NCBI RefSeq assembly: GCF_933775445.1
Contig: NC_065878.1
Location: 19,232,395-19,296,394, forward strand
Length of the DNA stretch: 64,000 nucleotides
Reading direction: 5' to 3'
DNA from: Argentina anserina
Lineage: Eukaryota; Streptophyta; Magnoliopsida; Rosales; Rosaceae
Both the position numbers and the translations under genes were made by a program. A model generated the notes under the pieces. That model searched no databases. It worked only from the letters and a program-made list of their open reading frames with translations, and was not told the DNA's origin. Below, in pieces: positions 34,613 to 46,825 of this stretch. The first letter of the stretch is position 1. Each line of letters starts with the position of its first letter.

Positions 34613-37042
34613 GAATTTCTCGATGAAACAACACTGAATAGAAAGCTGAACAAAATTTTGAATTTGAAATCCGAAAGATTGATCAAGCTAAGTAAGGGGC
34701 AGTTTGGTCATTTGAACACAGAGAGATGACGAAGGGGGGACTTTGAATTCGAGTGTGATGGAGAGTTATTGATTTTATGGAGGGTATCAACGGCAAAAGC
34801 GCGTAAACTTTTGTTAGGGACTTGGCGTGGCGGTAACGCTCAGGGGGAGGGGTACGTGGCGGGATGTGAGTGGGGGGAGTTGTTACGACGTTTAAGTAGC
34901 GTTAGGGGATGTGGGACTGTGAGGTGGGAACGGAACCGAGTCGGTTGCTGGGGATAGGGTGGATAAAGCCGAGAGGAGAAGAACGCTGTTTTTTTGGAGT
35001 TGGTTTGTGACACCTGCGCCGGCGCGGGATGTTCGGCTCAGGTGAACATTTGATTTCATTTGGCCGGTTTTTTGGTAACGGAATTAACAAATGTCGCCGG
35101 CTGTAATAGTAATCCACAGACGCTGGAATATGTCTGATAATGCGGTTAAGTTTCATCTTTGTTTTCGATTTCTAAGTTGCTTTTGATTTATATAAGGAGT
35201 TAGGAGTTATTGCGTAAAAGAAATGCACATTTTTTTTATCTGTAAAATGGTATGAAAAACATTCTACATGGGAGAACGCTGTAGGGATTCACTTGTTATT
35301 GGATGTCTTTGCTTTAACAATTTAACCCTTGTGAATAACATATATTAGGTAATATTACCTATTAATCAATAATCATCGATGTAACTCACTCAGCTACCAT
35401 ATGCATTTTCCAAATGTCGCAAAGAAAAAATCAATACAGTCTGCGATGCATGTCTTTTAAATACAATTTATTTAGGTGTTACACATGGCCGAACATGATA
35501 TTTCAAGACCTGAGGCGGGATCTAAAAATGGTGCTCTCGTGTTTTAATACAAAAAAACCTATAAATAATCTAGTATTGAATTAATCATTCATCTAAATTC
35601 AAAAGTCATAATAATTATTTTTATGTATCAATAATCAATTATATTGGGGGAGAGAGTTAAAACCATTTAGAATACTCGCATAACACGTAAAATATGAGTT
35701 TTTTAACATTAAATGAATATTACAGTTTTATAGTACGAACAAATAATTACAAAATCCACATGATTTGTATAACAAATATACAAAATTTGTATGATTAACA
35801 ATATACATTTAATGACTTGATTCTAGGGCTTGATTGGAGGAGGAATATGAGTGATTATCTTTAAACATATTGCAAATATATGTATTCATATATATCATTA
35901 AAAAAAAGTTGGGCAAGGTTTTGGGGACTGAGGCGGCCACTGCTGCAGCCTCACCTCAGGTCTGGCCAGGTGCTACATAAGTAATTTATTGATAATCAAG
36001 CGCGATGTTACAATATTTGTGAACTCTTCTGATTCTATCTCCGTATGTAACTTGGCTCAAGGGTGACATGCACTTGATATTGAGATTTTTTTTGGAATTT
36101 GGATTTGGATTTGATGAAGAACGAGCGATTTGGTAGATTGGTGATTCTTTGTGGACTTGAGTTTGGATTTGAATTTGATGAAGAACGAGTGATTTGGTAA
36201 CTTGATGATTATTCGTGGACTTGAGAGACGTCGAAGTATGGGTCATTCTCTTGAGCTCTAGTACCTCTTCTCTTGCTCAAGTGATTTTCTCTCTTCAATG
36301 ACATTCAATTTCCGATTTAAGTCGGAATCACGTAGCTTCTATTACGATCATCCATTTATGTGCTAACACGAGTTTTATTTGAATCTGCACTAACTTTGTT
36401 GACTTTTGGGTCACGTGTGTAATTTTGTCAGGTTCTTAGTCGATTTAATCATTTAATGAATATAATTTATTTTATTAAATTTTATGTGTCTACACTGCGA
36501 GATAAGTTATTTAACAGCATCGGAATTGCCCAGCACTCACCAAGTATATATAATTGTGCACAAGAAAAAGACGCCAATATATTGATTAGAAAAGGGAACT
36601 GTTATTTCTCACCAAATTAAAATATGGTCTAGGGTTGATCATTAGCTATTTAACTAAAAGTCTAAAACCAGTCTGAGAATCAAAAACTGGGGTGTTTCAG
36701 TAAACATGCACGCACGAATGTATGTACGTGATCTTCAAAATTTCTTGATGTAACAAGAAGTCCAGGTATGTGGGATTGTGCGTTCACCAAAGTTAATCTA
36801 CCAAATTAATTGTCTTCTGCTAATTCCAAGACCCAATTCCATTCGGAAAAAAAATCACCATTAATATATATCATCAATTACACTGGTACATTATTTCCAC
36901 AAAGTAGAAAAAGAATAAACGAACCCACAAAATATGAACTACAATTAACCGCCCTTTTGAAAAGAGGAAGAAGAAGATCGGAGGAAGAAATTACAAATCC
37001 AACACTAATAAGAAAGCATATATGCACCAAAATGATTCGTCA
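34613..37042. other. Intergenic, RDUF-type promoter side and GPAT 3' side
   Basis: No gene supported. Near 36096-36228 a block of about 70 bp (gatttgatgaagaacgag-type) is tandemly duplicated with a few changes. Otherwise AT-rich. Confidence 0.4.
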
Positions 37043-38690
37043 TTATTCCGCCATCCTCGTCTTTGTGATAAACGGCATATAGGTCTTCACAACCTTCTTA
37101 ACTCCATCAAGGCAAGAGCTACATTGTACGGTTCCATCATTCCCAGCGAGAACTGTGTACTTGTCCTTTCTGGTGAAGTTAGTGCACTCAAACCCTAACG
37201 TTGCAGCCAAGATCCTCTGCACGTAATTAGCAACATCATGTGGACTCTTCCCCGACGTACACGTAGCTTCCAGTGGCAACTGGTTCAAGAAAGTGACCTC
37301 ATACACCGGTCTAGGGTTCATGAAGAAGAAAATGGGGTCCATAGCCTTGCAGCCCTTGGCGGTGGTTGCATGGAAGAACCCTACCCTATAGTTCATAGCC
37401 ACGGGGACTATGCGGTCTGTGAGCTCGGCAAAGAGGGCGCTAAACCTCAAGAGAAAAGGCTCGCGACACGTCGTTCCTTCAGGGCAGACCACCAGGTCTC
37501 CTTTGGAGAGTTCACACTTGATTTTCTCGGCGTCGACGTGTCGAATTCTGGTCAATCGGATCGTGGGAATAGGGGATAGGATCTCGGATAATCGAGAGAC
37601 AGAGTATGTGACGGCTGGGATTTTACGGCCGAGTACAGTGGACAACACAACGGGGTCCATTAGTGTTCGGTGAGTGCAGACAAATAATACGCCGGAGTTG
37701 TTGTTTCCGGGGCCTGCCGATGGGGGTGGGGGTTTGCCTTTAACTATGACTTTGCTGCCAAATGCCCGGCTGAACTTGGGTTTAGCCCACATTGGCAATA
37801 TCAAACCCACTGTTATGCGGATGAAGGCTAGTAAGATGCCTAAGGGAATCCATATGAGGATTAAGAGAGCGGTGGATGGTGTCGGGCGCTTGACCAGTCG
37901 ACCGTCGTGGAAGACCACCGGGAGGGGACGGAGGAGCTGTTGTTCGTCCTTTTGATTGGTCATCATGAATGGTGGGTGCATTTGTTCCTGTAGATATGCC
38001 AGTTTAATTTCCACGAGGATATAAACATAAAAGTTGGTAAATATCGATGAACTATATAAATGGAAGAACTACTCAGGGAACACTCAATGACGCAAATATT
38101 AATGACCTACGTACCTTGCATTGAGATAAAAACGAAGAACTTGATGATGTAGGCCTTCCCAACCCTAACGTAGGTTGTTTTGATTCCGCTGCAACTAGTT
38201 TGGCCACTCGGTCACAGAAATGACTGGAACCAACTTCACACTTAACGAAACCTGTGGCCAACCCAACCCGGTTCACAACCAGCTCGCAGCCGACAACTTC
38301 ATCAGCACGCAAGTGCTCCTTCACAAACCTCTCCGCCATTATCGTCGGCATCTTCGTCACCGCAACTCGCTTGTCACAAGAACTGAACACCTTCCATGCC
38401 TCCATATCGACATCCTCCACGTAAAACTTCGGCAGCACAGCCCGGGCTACTGATTTGATATCTGATTCGTGAACTCCAGCGACTGCAATGAATATCATGA
38501 GCTTGAGCCCTGCCTCCTCCCTGCCTATCATTTCAAGAAACCGAATAACCGGCCACATAAGTAGCAGCAAGGCAAACCGGAGCAACCCGGATGCCTCGAA
38601 TGCGACCAACATGAAGTAGGAGAACGGATGGGGGTCCTTGAGGAGTGTCCCTTCTAGCTCTGAAACAACAGAAGAGTACTGATCCATCAT
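37043..38690 (-). CDS. GPAT5: Glycerol-3-phosphate 2-O-acyltransferase, GPAT5/GPAT7 type
   Basis: Two coding exons, 38690-38115 and 37987-37043, joined ...FLSQCK|EQMHPP, giving 506 residues (Arabidopsis GPAT5 is 502). The N-terminal HAD-like region starts [20 protein letters not shown]. The catalytic DxDxT of the phosphatase found in GPAT4/6/8 is replaced by SELEGT, as in GPAT5/7. Membrane segments lie at about residues 232-258 ([20 protein letters not shown]) and earlier ([16 protein letters not shown]). Acyltransferase motifs are [10 protein letters not shown] (H298, D303) and [19 protein letters not shown] (E362). The family acylates glycerol-3-phosphate at sn-2 with long-chain acyl-CoA at the ER. 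GPAT5 in Arabidopsis is needed for root and seed-coat suberin (established). GPAT5 over GPAT7 is inference; one dicot gene often corresponds to both. TATA-like sites lie just upstream at 38719-38726 and 38736-38743. Confidence 0.92.
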
Positions 38691-38744
38691 TAATTGTGTA
38701 ACTTTTTTTATTGCTTGGGATTTATATGTTTCCCGGTTTATAAG

Positions 38745-40275
38745 GCACTATAAAGCAGTTTGAACAGTTTACCAAACTAGTTAAACCAACTCTGTATTAA
38801 TTACTCGTATAAGTTTTGAGCAGATGTATCTGCAAGGAAAAGATGATTATACGCAATGTTATATATACACAACAGATCGATTACTTAACCACAACTACAA
38901 CTTCCTGTAGTGATATCAAAGTCCATTTGTTCGCACCTAATTGGTCATTCTAGTAAGTTAGGTCGCTTACTTAGTTTCTTTACATTTTAATAGTGGTGAC
39001 GAGACGTGAACATAATTGCTCATTCTTGTTATATAAGCTTCGGGACAAGTTTGTAGGTGCCACAAAACTTACGGAGAAAAAACTTACGGAAAAATCTGTT
39101 GTGCGCAATTGTATGTATGTTATGCATACAATAAATTTCTGTCAAAATCTCACACATATTTTATCGTGCATCACAAATGCTTTTTTTTGCCTGTAAAACC
39201 ATGTTGTATGTCATACAACTATGTACAACAGATGAACCTGCAAAACTTAAAACATATATCGACGTTCGAAATTTTCATTATTGCGATGAGATCATATTTG
39301 GATGGTAAGTTTTTGGTTCATCTGCTCTACATAGCTCTACGGTTTTTCCAACAGGGTTTTGCATCTCACAACAGATTTTTCCAAGTTTTGCCATGTCTTA
39401 GGGTTTTCTGTAAGCATTCATCATTCTGTCATTGACCAAAAAAAAAAATTCATCATTCTGTCGTCAAGTCAGACCAAAATGAAAAGCTCTGGTGTCAACT
39501 TGTTCATAATAATAAAACTTGTATGATATGCATATGCAGAAGCATATAAATTGACGAGGTACTCGAGTTCATTGATGACACACTGGTTTCCATATATAAC
39601 ATTTACAAACAAACCCCTGATATAGAATTGCCGCTCGATCTAAACTCTGTCTGCAAATATTTTTTGAAAATCCAGATGCTTGGTCGATCGAAAGCTCAGA
39701 TGCCGAAATGCGTGGGTATCTTCACTAAGAGCTAGCTTGCCCAAGCAACCAGACTGAACACTGCACTTCACAATTACTGTTTTAATTATTTATATATGTC
39801 TCCGAATTTCAATCTTGTCATTCTTGTGTGTTCATAGCTGGCTAATTTGTTACACTAATTAAGCAGATTGCCAATGGCCCAGTGCTCGTTTATTAAATAA
39901 TCGTGTTGGGCAAGTCTCATTGATCTGCTTCAGGCGTGTGTTATCCAAATATCGATCTTGCAATCAAGAAGAATTGAACCAGCTAGAGTTAGGTTAGAAA
40001 ACTGAAAACCTAGGGTACGTATTGCGTATAAACATGCATACTGGTTATATAACTTTGGTATGTCAAATCGTCAAGTAACTTGACACGCATGATGTTACTC
40101 ATGTTAGGCTCATAGTTAGGTAAAAGTTTGGTTTGAAGACGATGAAGAGCTCTTATTTTTTGTTTGAAGAAGTTCTTAACTCAAGAAGGCAAGAATGATG
40201 ATGAAAAAGTACTGAAAGCCCTTTGAAAGAATATATATATATTAATGGCATTTTTGAGCTCGAGCTAGTATTCAT
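38745..40275. other. Intergenic, no gene supported
   Basis: Promoter side of the GPAT gene, then AT-rich DNA. Open frames at 38993-39435 show no domain. Confidence 0.4.
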
Positions 40276-40455
40276 TGTTGGAGATGAGATATCTCACATC
40301 TAAGAAGTGACAAAGAAAATAAAGCTTATAAGTGGGTGGATAATAACCAATTGTACCGAGGTCTTTTGTGATTAAAACTCAACACCTGTGAGGTGGCTAA
40401 GTTGGGACAATATCGGTACAATTAGTCCACGGGCCACGCTTGTCGCTGTTTAACA
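40276..40455. mobile_element. Small solo LTR (TRIM-like), 180 bp
   Basis: Starts TGTTGGAGATGAGATATC and ends GCTGTTTAACA, giving TG...CA ends. Flanking 5-mers are ttcat and tttat (4 of 5 match). The inner text (ataagtgggtggataataac, tgaggtggctaagttgggac) has the look of a repeated plant LTR. No second LTR or primer-binding site follows. The TRIM-like label is from size only. Confidence 0.6.
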
Positions 40456-40519
40456 TTTATGAGTTTAGCGAATTGGTTAACCCCCAATTTCATATAGGCC
40501 CAGGTTCATCATGTTTTTA

Positions 40520-40970
40520 TTTTATCAAAGGGACACTTCATTCATTTAAGATGAAATACATGAGTTGACGATAATCCAACATAGGAAGGATCAGTCCGTT
40601 AGATTTCTGGTAGGAAAATCTGAAAGAATAACACAGTAACAAAAAAGAAAGACTTAGACAACAACGATAAGCACACGGGCCTGAACACGAGCAAATTAAC
40701 CGAACAGACACGAAAAGACTAAAACTAGGCTCAATACGGCTTGAATCCGAGTAGGCGGTTATATAAGGAGAAGGTGAAGCCGATGATCATTTTACGCCTG
40801 AACCTTTGTCAATACAAACCGAAGAGACTAGCCCAGCCAAAAAAGGCACAAACACAGAAAAAAGGGACGGGGCATAAGGCCCAAGCAGCAACCACCACGA
40901 CGTTCAAACCGCAAGTAACCAACCGGCCGACAACACAAGAAGCCCAGTGATGGGTTCATCATGTTAAAAT
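40520..40970 (-). mobile_element. Possible 3' tail of a non-LTR retrotransposon (LINE)
   Basis: Read on the minus strand, this stretch has the GT-rich, T-rich, non-coding style of plant LINE 3' ends and finishes catcttaaatgaatgaagtg then a T-rich, A-ending tail. No reverse transcriptase is present. A plus-strand open frame at 40741-40950 (Lys/Gln/Thr-rich) is judged a shadow. Weak call. Confidence 0.25.
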
Positions 40971-41120
40971 GATCGTGCTTGCACAAATGAGATAGACCAC
41001 AATATACATGATTACAATTTAATTAATACCGATCCATAATGGTCCTTAATATGCTTGTAAAATTCTTGAACCATATTAGCACAAATCCCGATCGATCATG
41101 CATATATATACAGGGTAATA

Positions 41121-41532
41121 CGGGGCTTTTCAGGTAAGGAGACCCTTATCTTAGCTTAAGGTACGGATTTTCATTTTTGACCAACTGTTCGATCGAGTTT
41201 TCACATCTCCACCGTCTAATATCTACGCTATAACGTATAGATCATCTCCACAAAATTTCACCCGATTCCATCACCGTTAAAGTACTCATAACTTCGATTT
41301 TCTACTCAAAATATGAACGGTTCAGGTTCGGCAAATTCAATACGTCCATTGGTTTTGATTAGTTCGATACCTTAAAGATCATGAAATCGGCTGAAATTTT
41401 GTGGAGATGATCTATACATTATAAACTAGATATTGGACGGTGGAGATGTGAAAACTTGATTAAAAAGTTGATAACAAATGAAAATTCGTACCTTAGCTTA
41501 AAGTACGGACCTCCGCACCTGAAAAGCTCCGC
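41121..41532. mobile_element. Foldback element B copy 2, 412 bp, with 9-bp target duplication
   Basis: Same family as 6655-7063, with shared blocks such as tcatttttgaccaactgttc, tcataacttcgattttctac and atgaacggttcaggttcg in both. Ends are cggggcttttcaggtaagg (left) and, on the minus strand, gcggagcttttcaggtgcgg. Flanked by agggtaata (41112-41120) and agggttata (41533-41541), an 8-of-9 match. The 9-bp size supports Mutator-type mobility for this family and so for copy 1. Confidence 0.85.
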
Positions 41533-41541
41533 AGGGTTATA

Positions 41542-41907
41542 ACAAGATAGGAACATAAAAATTAAAGGGTGCAACTATTTACACCATATTATTTTATTCA
41601 TTCACCGTACATTCTCTTTACACCATAATTATTATTATTATATATATATTAATTTCTTTGTTCACCCAACACTATACCAAAAATGCCTAATCTCAAACCA
41701 ATTAAAACCGATTTAAGAAGTAGTTGATACGTACTCACCATCAATCTCAATAAGAGAATCACTCCAATAGCATCACATACCAAAACATTCAACATATTTG
41801 CAGAGACAACATTCTCATTACATTGACACCTAAAAAAAATTAACTTTTAGATAATATCTTAAAATGACAAGTACTATAAACATGTGCACTTATCTAGAGG
41901 TGGGCAC
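41542..41907. other. Short intergenic spacer, no gene seen
   Basis: AT-rich. Confidence 0.4.
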
Positions 41908-42580
41908 GGGACGAGATGAGGCTAATCACACGTCCCGTCTCACTCATTAAGTTCGGGACGGGATCGGGATGGGACCGGGCTTATCCCACATTCTCGGACT
42001 TTAAATAATAAATACTTAATTTACTATTAATAATTTTTTAGTACTAATTATTGTAATAGAAGAAATTAACATATAGATTGTTCCAAATATTCTTCATCAT
42101 CTACTTCGATATCATGAGTTTAATTATTATACAATTAAATTAATCATTCAAATTATAACGTTATAGATATTATACATAAAAATTCTAATGTTATCATACA
42201 AGAGAAACATATATAATTATATATTGTATATAAGATTATATAGGTTTTGATTGCTAAGTTCATGGAAATTTGCAATATACAAATCGTCTTTATTTATATC
42301 ATATAACTCGAAATATATATCAATGAGAAAATTAACCAGGACTTATTTATCTTTAGGAATGAACCAAGATCCAAGATTCATTTTTTGAACTTAGTCATTT
42401 TCTTATCAAATGCATCTAAGATGTTCTCATAAATTATAAATGTATGATGATGATGAAATATTTGATGATTAAAATTCAAATGAAATTTAAAGTGGGACAG
42501 GACGGGACGGGACGAAGCGAGTTATAAATTATTCGTTCAACGTCCCGTCACACTATTATGAAACGGGACGGGATCGAGAT
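41908..42580. repeat. Region bounded by direct repeats rich in gggacgggac
   Basis: The block gggacga...cgtcccgtc...cgggacgggatcg at 41908-41970 recurs in the same order and orientation at 42509-42580. Each copy is partly self-complementary (gggacg versus cgtccc). The middle 540 bp is extremely AT-rich and non-coding. This resembles the GC-rich subterminal repeats of plant hAT-type non-autonomous elements, but no terminal inverted repeat or target duplication could be fixed. Confidence 0.45.
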
Positions 42581-43398
42581 TGCGGCTTTTTACGCACTTA
42601 ACGACACAACTAAACTCTACCTACCGACATCATAAACCCTTGCTCAAAGAGGAGAGATGACAAAACCTACAAAAAAACAAACTAGACCTGGGCCAACAGA
42701 CCTAAGCCCACAAAAAAATAAGCCTAAATGACCCAATCCCAAGCTCAACAAGCCCAGGCCCACCTACAATGGATCTCTAAAGATCAGCAACCTAGAAAAC
42801 CAACCGGTAAGTCGCCGACTAACCCCAATGCCACCACCTTGGCGTCAACACACTCTGCTGCCACAAAAAACCATCAAGATCTGCCCAAGACGCGGCCCAC
42901 CATCCTTCATGTTCAACCCACCAAAGACATCAAAGATCTCCCTATATTGAGGACAACCCAGAGAAACCACCGCAGCCTCTGCTCCCCACCTCTGGGCACC
43001 GCTCCGCCACTAGCTCCATCCACATATAGGATCCACACAACAAATCAAAAGAGGCATCAAAGCATCACCGCCGAGCCATGGCCCCTGCAACCCAAAAAAC
43101 GAACAACAAACCAGTGAAATCCCCGAGTAGCCGCCCTCTATTGATCCCCACCATCAACTGTCCTTACTGGATCACTGATTGACCCACCAAAACTCTCGTC
43201 CAATGGCAGCGTCGAATGACGCGCCGCCGGACGGAAACCAAAAGTTTTCATTCGAAACCCTACCTCTCTCTGATTTCCACAGATCCTCTTTTTTTTTTCC
43301 CAAAAGTTTTTCAACTGAGCTTTAGTCATATTCCAAAGTAACAATAATTGGCTATGTAGATTTTTTTATCTTCTGACTCGGAACCACACTCGATCATG
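42581..43398. other. Degraded repetitive DNA, possibly LINE-derived
   Basis: Read on the minus strand it is G/T-rich with phrases such as ttgtgggcttaggtctgttg and tttagttgtgtcgttaagtg, typical of retroelement untranslated sequence. Short open frames exist on both strands (42728-43117 plus, 43138-43344 minus) without any domain. It ends at the hAT insertion. Confidence 0.3.
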
Positions 43399-43550
43399 CA
43401 TCTTCGCAGGGCCGGCCATGGGGCTGTGCGGCTGGTGCGCCGTTACAAGGCCCCCAATCCCGGCGAGGCCCCCAAATCCGATCATATACTGTATATATAT
43501 ATATATATATTAAATATAGTTATTAAGCTGAAGGTAAACGTAGTCTCTGC

Positions 43551-43620
43551 TAGCCCAGTTGGATGGGTTGGTTTTTTTCAAATTTGTTGGCAACTGAGTC
43601 TTGGGTTCAAAACCCAGAGC
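43551..43620 (+). other. tRNA-like Pol III A and B boxes (SINE-like fragment)
   Basis: TAGCCCAGTTGG (43551-43562) fits the A-box pattern and GGTTCAAAACC (43604-43614) fits the B-box pattern, in the right order. There is no complete tRNA cloverleaf around them. It may be a SINE head trapped in the hAT element, or chance. Confidence 0.3.
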
Positions 43621-43870
43621 TTACGTTTTTACGTTTTTTTCCCCAATAACTCAGCAATAGTCAGCACATATACAATTATACCTCAGTGCCTCTTCTCATC
43701 CACTCATATATTCCACGGTTCCCACCACTTCCCTCTTAACCTTTCTCATCCATTCATCCCACCACGTCTCCAAAGCTTCACCTTCTCAGCATGTCCGTCT
43801 CTGCTCCAAACCAAAAGCCAAACACTCATCTCACAATCTCTTTGTCTGATTGTCTCTTTCGTTTTGATTC

Positions 43871-46527
43871 ATGGCTCCCACAAGAAAGTATCCATCTTGT
43901 CACTCTAAGATTCGGAAGACAAGAAGAATAGAGAAATTGAAAAACTCTCAAAAGGGGGATATGCATCAATTCCTTATTAAGAAGCCACATAATTTAGCTA
44001 TTGAAGATGCAGCTGATGCCAATCAAGAGCAAAGCCCCGACGAGGAATTGAATGATGTTGAAGTTGATGTAGATAAAGTTGTGAAGGAAGCGGCAGAAGG
44101 TGCGGCCAATCAAGATCAAATTCCTCCTGATGAAGAATTGAATGATGTTGAAGAAGATGTAGAGCAGGTTGTGGAGGAAGCGGCGGAAGAGCCAATCGAA
44201 GAACCGGTTGAAAACCCGGTTGAAGAACCTGTGGAGGAAGCGGTGGAAGAACCAGTCAAAGTTGAAGATGCTGATTTAGTAAGTTCTGTTCCTTTCAATA
44301 TTTCTGATCCTAGAAATTGGGATGATCTTGATTCTAAATGGAAAGATTTACTAGTAGAGAAATGTCCTGTTAGAGATCTTTTGTCTGGAAAAGGGCCTAA
44401 AGATAAATGGAATAGGCGTTTCTCTTCTGAATTTTACAGTCGGTCTTTACCAAATGGAGAGAAGCATCATCGGGATTGGTTGGTATATTGTAAAGATCAT
44501 GACAGAGTTTTTTGTTTCTTTTGCAAGTTGTTCAAAACAAGACGTCAACCAAGTCAGTTAGCACATGAGGGTTCGAATGATTGGCAGCATATGAGCGGGA
44601 AACTGAAAATGCACGAGAGAAGTGTAGAACATATATGTCACATGATCATTTGGGTTGATTTGGGTGAAAGGTTGAGAAGGAGTAAAACAATTGACAAGGC
44701 TGTGCAAGAGCAAATCATGAAAGAAAAAGAGCATTGGAGGAAAGTGTTGGAGAGATTATTCTCAATTGTGAAATACTTGGCTAGGCAGAGTTTGGCATTT
44801 CGGGGAACTAATGAGAAGATGTAGGAAATGAGCAATGGGAATTTTATGGCCACAATAGAGATGATTGCAGAATGGGATTCAACCATGATAGAGCATCTTC
44901 GAAGAAAAGAAAATCATGAGATTCGTAACCATTATCTAAGTCACAAGGTGCAGAATGAGTTAATATTTTTGCTAGGTTCAGAAATCAAATGTGTGATCTT
45001 GAAAAAAAAATAAAGAAGCCAAGTACTTTGCAGTGATATTAGATTGTACCTTTGATGTAAGCCATCAAGAGCAGATGACGCTGATTTTGAGATGTGTGGA
45101 TGTCACTAAACTTCCGGTAAAAGTGGAGGAGTATTTCTTGGAATTCCTAACTGTGAACGATACCACTGGTCGAGGACTTTTTGAGGAGCTGCAAGATGTA
45201 TTAAAACGTTTTGGTCTTGATATTGATAATGTTAGAGGCCAAGGATATGACAATGGGTCAAATATGAAAGGGAAGCACCAAGGTGTACAAAAGAGACTCT
45301 TAGACATAAATCCCAGGACATTCTACACCCCTTGTGGCTGCCATTCACTCAATTTGACACTCTCTGATAAAGCACATTATTGTCAAAGAGCAAGAGATTT
45401 TTTTGGAGTTGTGCAGCGAATTTATACATTGTTTGCTGATTCTACAAAGAGGTGGAAGATATTGAAAGACAACATAAAAGAGAAATGATTGACTCTCAAG
45501 TCATTGTCAGTGACCCACTGGGAAAGTCGTATTGAAAGTATAAAACCAATTGTGCTCCAAGCTTCAGTGATAAGGGAAGCTTTACTTGAACTTGCCGATA
45601 GTGAGACAGATTACAAAATCATAAGTCAGGCTAATTGTCTTGCCTACCATGAATTGGGCAACTTTGAGTTTATAGTTGGCATGGTTATTTGGTTTCAAAT
45701 ATTGGCTAAAGTTAATATAGTTAGCAAAGACTTACAATCTGAAGAGATGCTTATTGATGTCGCAATGGACAATGTGAAAGGCTTGATTTCTTTTTTTGAA
45801 GAATATCGACAAAATGGGTTCCAAAAGGCTGTGACATGTGCTAAAGAAATAGCTGCTGAGATGGAGATTGATGTGGTGTTTCATGAGAAGAAGAAAAAAA
45901 TAAGGAGGAAAAAACAATTTTTTGATGAGGTGCGTAGTGAGTCATCTGAACCAACACTATCAGTTGAAGAATCTTTTAGAATTGAGTACTTTGTCTACAT
46001 AGTGGACCAGACCATTGGTTCATTAAAAAGAAGGTTTGAGGAGTATGAACAATATGAAAATATCTTTGGGTTCTTATTTACAGCAGAGAGATTGAACTCT
46101 TTGGATGAAGATGAATTGAAGACAAGCTGCAACAATCTTCAACAAAAGCTGCAACATGACCAGGTATCAGATGTAGATAGTGAAGATTTATTTCATGAAT
46201 TGCAACTCTTACAAAAACATTTACCTAATGAGAAAAACACAGCCATTGCAATATTAATTTTTTTTAAAAAGGACAAACAATTATCCATCTGCTTGTCTTG
46301 CATATAGAATATTGTTGACAGCCCTTGTCACTGTGGCTTCGCCAGAAAAGAGTTTTTCAAAATTGAAGTTATTGAAAACCTATTTGCGATCAACCATAAC
46401 ACAAGATAGATTAAATGCATTAGCTATGATTTCAATTGAAAGCGAGTTTCTAGAAAAACTTGATTATGAAAGATTGATTGATGATTTTGCTGCTAAAAAT
46501 GCTAGAAGATCCATCTTTATTAAGTAA
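43871..46527 (+). pseudogene. Dead hAT transposase (TTF-type zinc finger, DUF4371-like, hAT dimerisation)
   Basis: Five consecutive frames read as one protein of about 880 residues. N terminus: basic stretch, then a Glu/Val/Pro-rich acidic part in which a DEELNDVE unit is duplicated, then an EEPVEEPVEE-like run. Then a TTF-type zinc-finger region (DWLVYCKDHDRVFCFFCKLF), the DUF4371-like core ([53 protein letters not shown]), and a C-terminal hAT dimerisation motif (ALVTVASPEKSFSKLKLLKT). Damage: in-frame TAG at 44822, a shift at an A9 run near 45001-45010, in-frame TGA at 45486, and another shift around 46260-46280. The gene resembles host-encoded ZMYM1/TTF-HAT proteins, but sits in an element with its own target duplication, so it is a transposase. 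It is not functional as sequenced. Confidence 0.85.
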
Positions 46528-46653
46528 TATTGCAACGGCTGTGTTATTCTCTTTTGGTAAGGCCTAGTGATTGTTAAAGTTCTTGAAATTTGGATGGGAT
46601 TGATGGGGAAGTTCATAAGGCAGATATAAGGTTTTTTGTTTCTCATCTCTTTG

Positions 46654-46825
46654 CCAATGTTCTAAAAATCCCCGCCTAGGACCGCCTAGGCGGTGCCTAG
46701 GCGCCCGGAGATCCTTAGCCGCCTAGATTTTGGGCCGATTAATCCGATTAATCCCCGATTAATCCTCTGGGCGCTGGTTTTTAGCTGTCCGCCCGATTAA
46801 CGCCTAGCGTTTTTTTAGAACATTG
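46654..46825. mobile_element. 172-bp MITE-like element nested in the hAT transposon
   Basis: Inverted ends: ccaatgttctaaaaa (left) and, on the minus strand, caatgttctaaaaaaac (right). The inside is rich in cgcctaggcg-type palindromes and gattaatcc repeats. The direct repeat ctctttg flanks it (46647-46653 and 46826-46832). It lies downstream of the transposase frame. Confidence 0.75.

Noticed and set aside
42728..43117. 129-codon Thr/Pro/Gln-rich frame
   Set aside because: No domain; sits in degraded repeat-like DNA and resembles the antisense of retroelement untranslated sequence.
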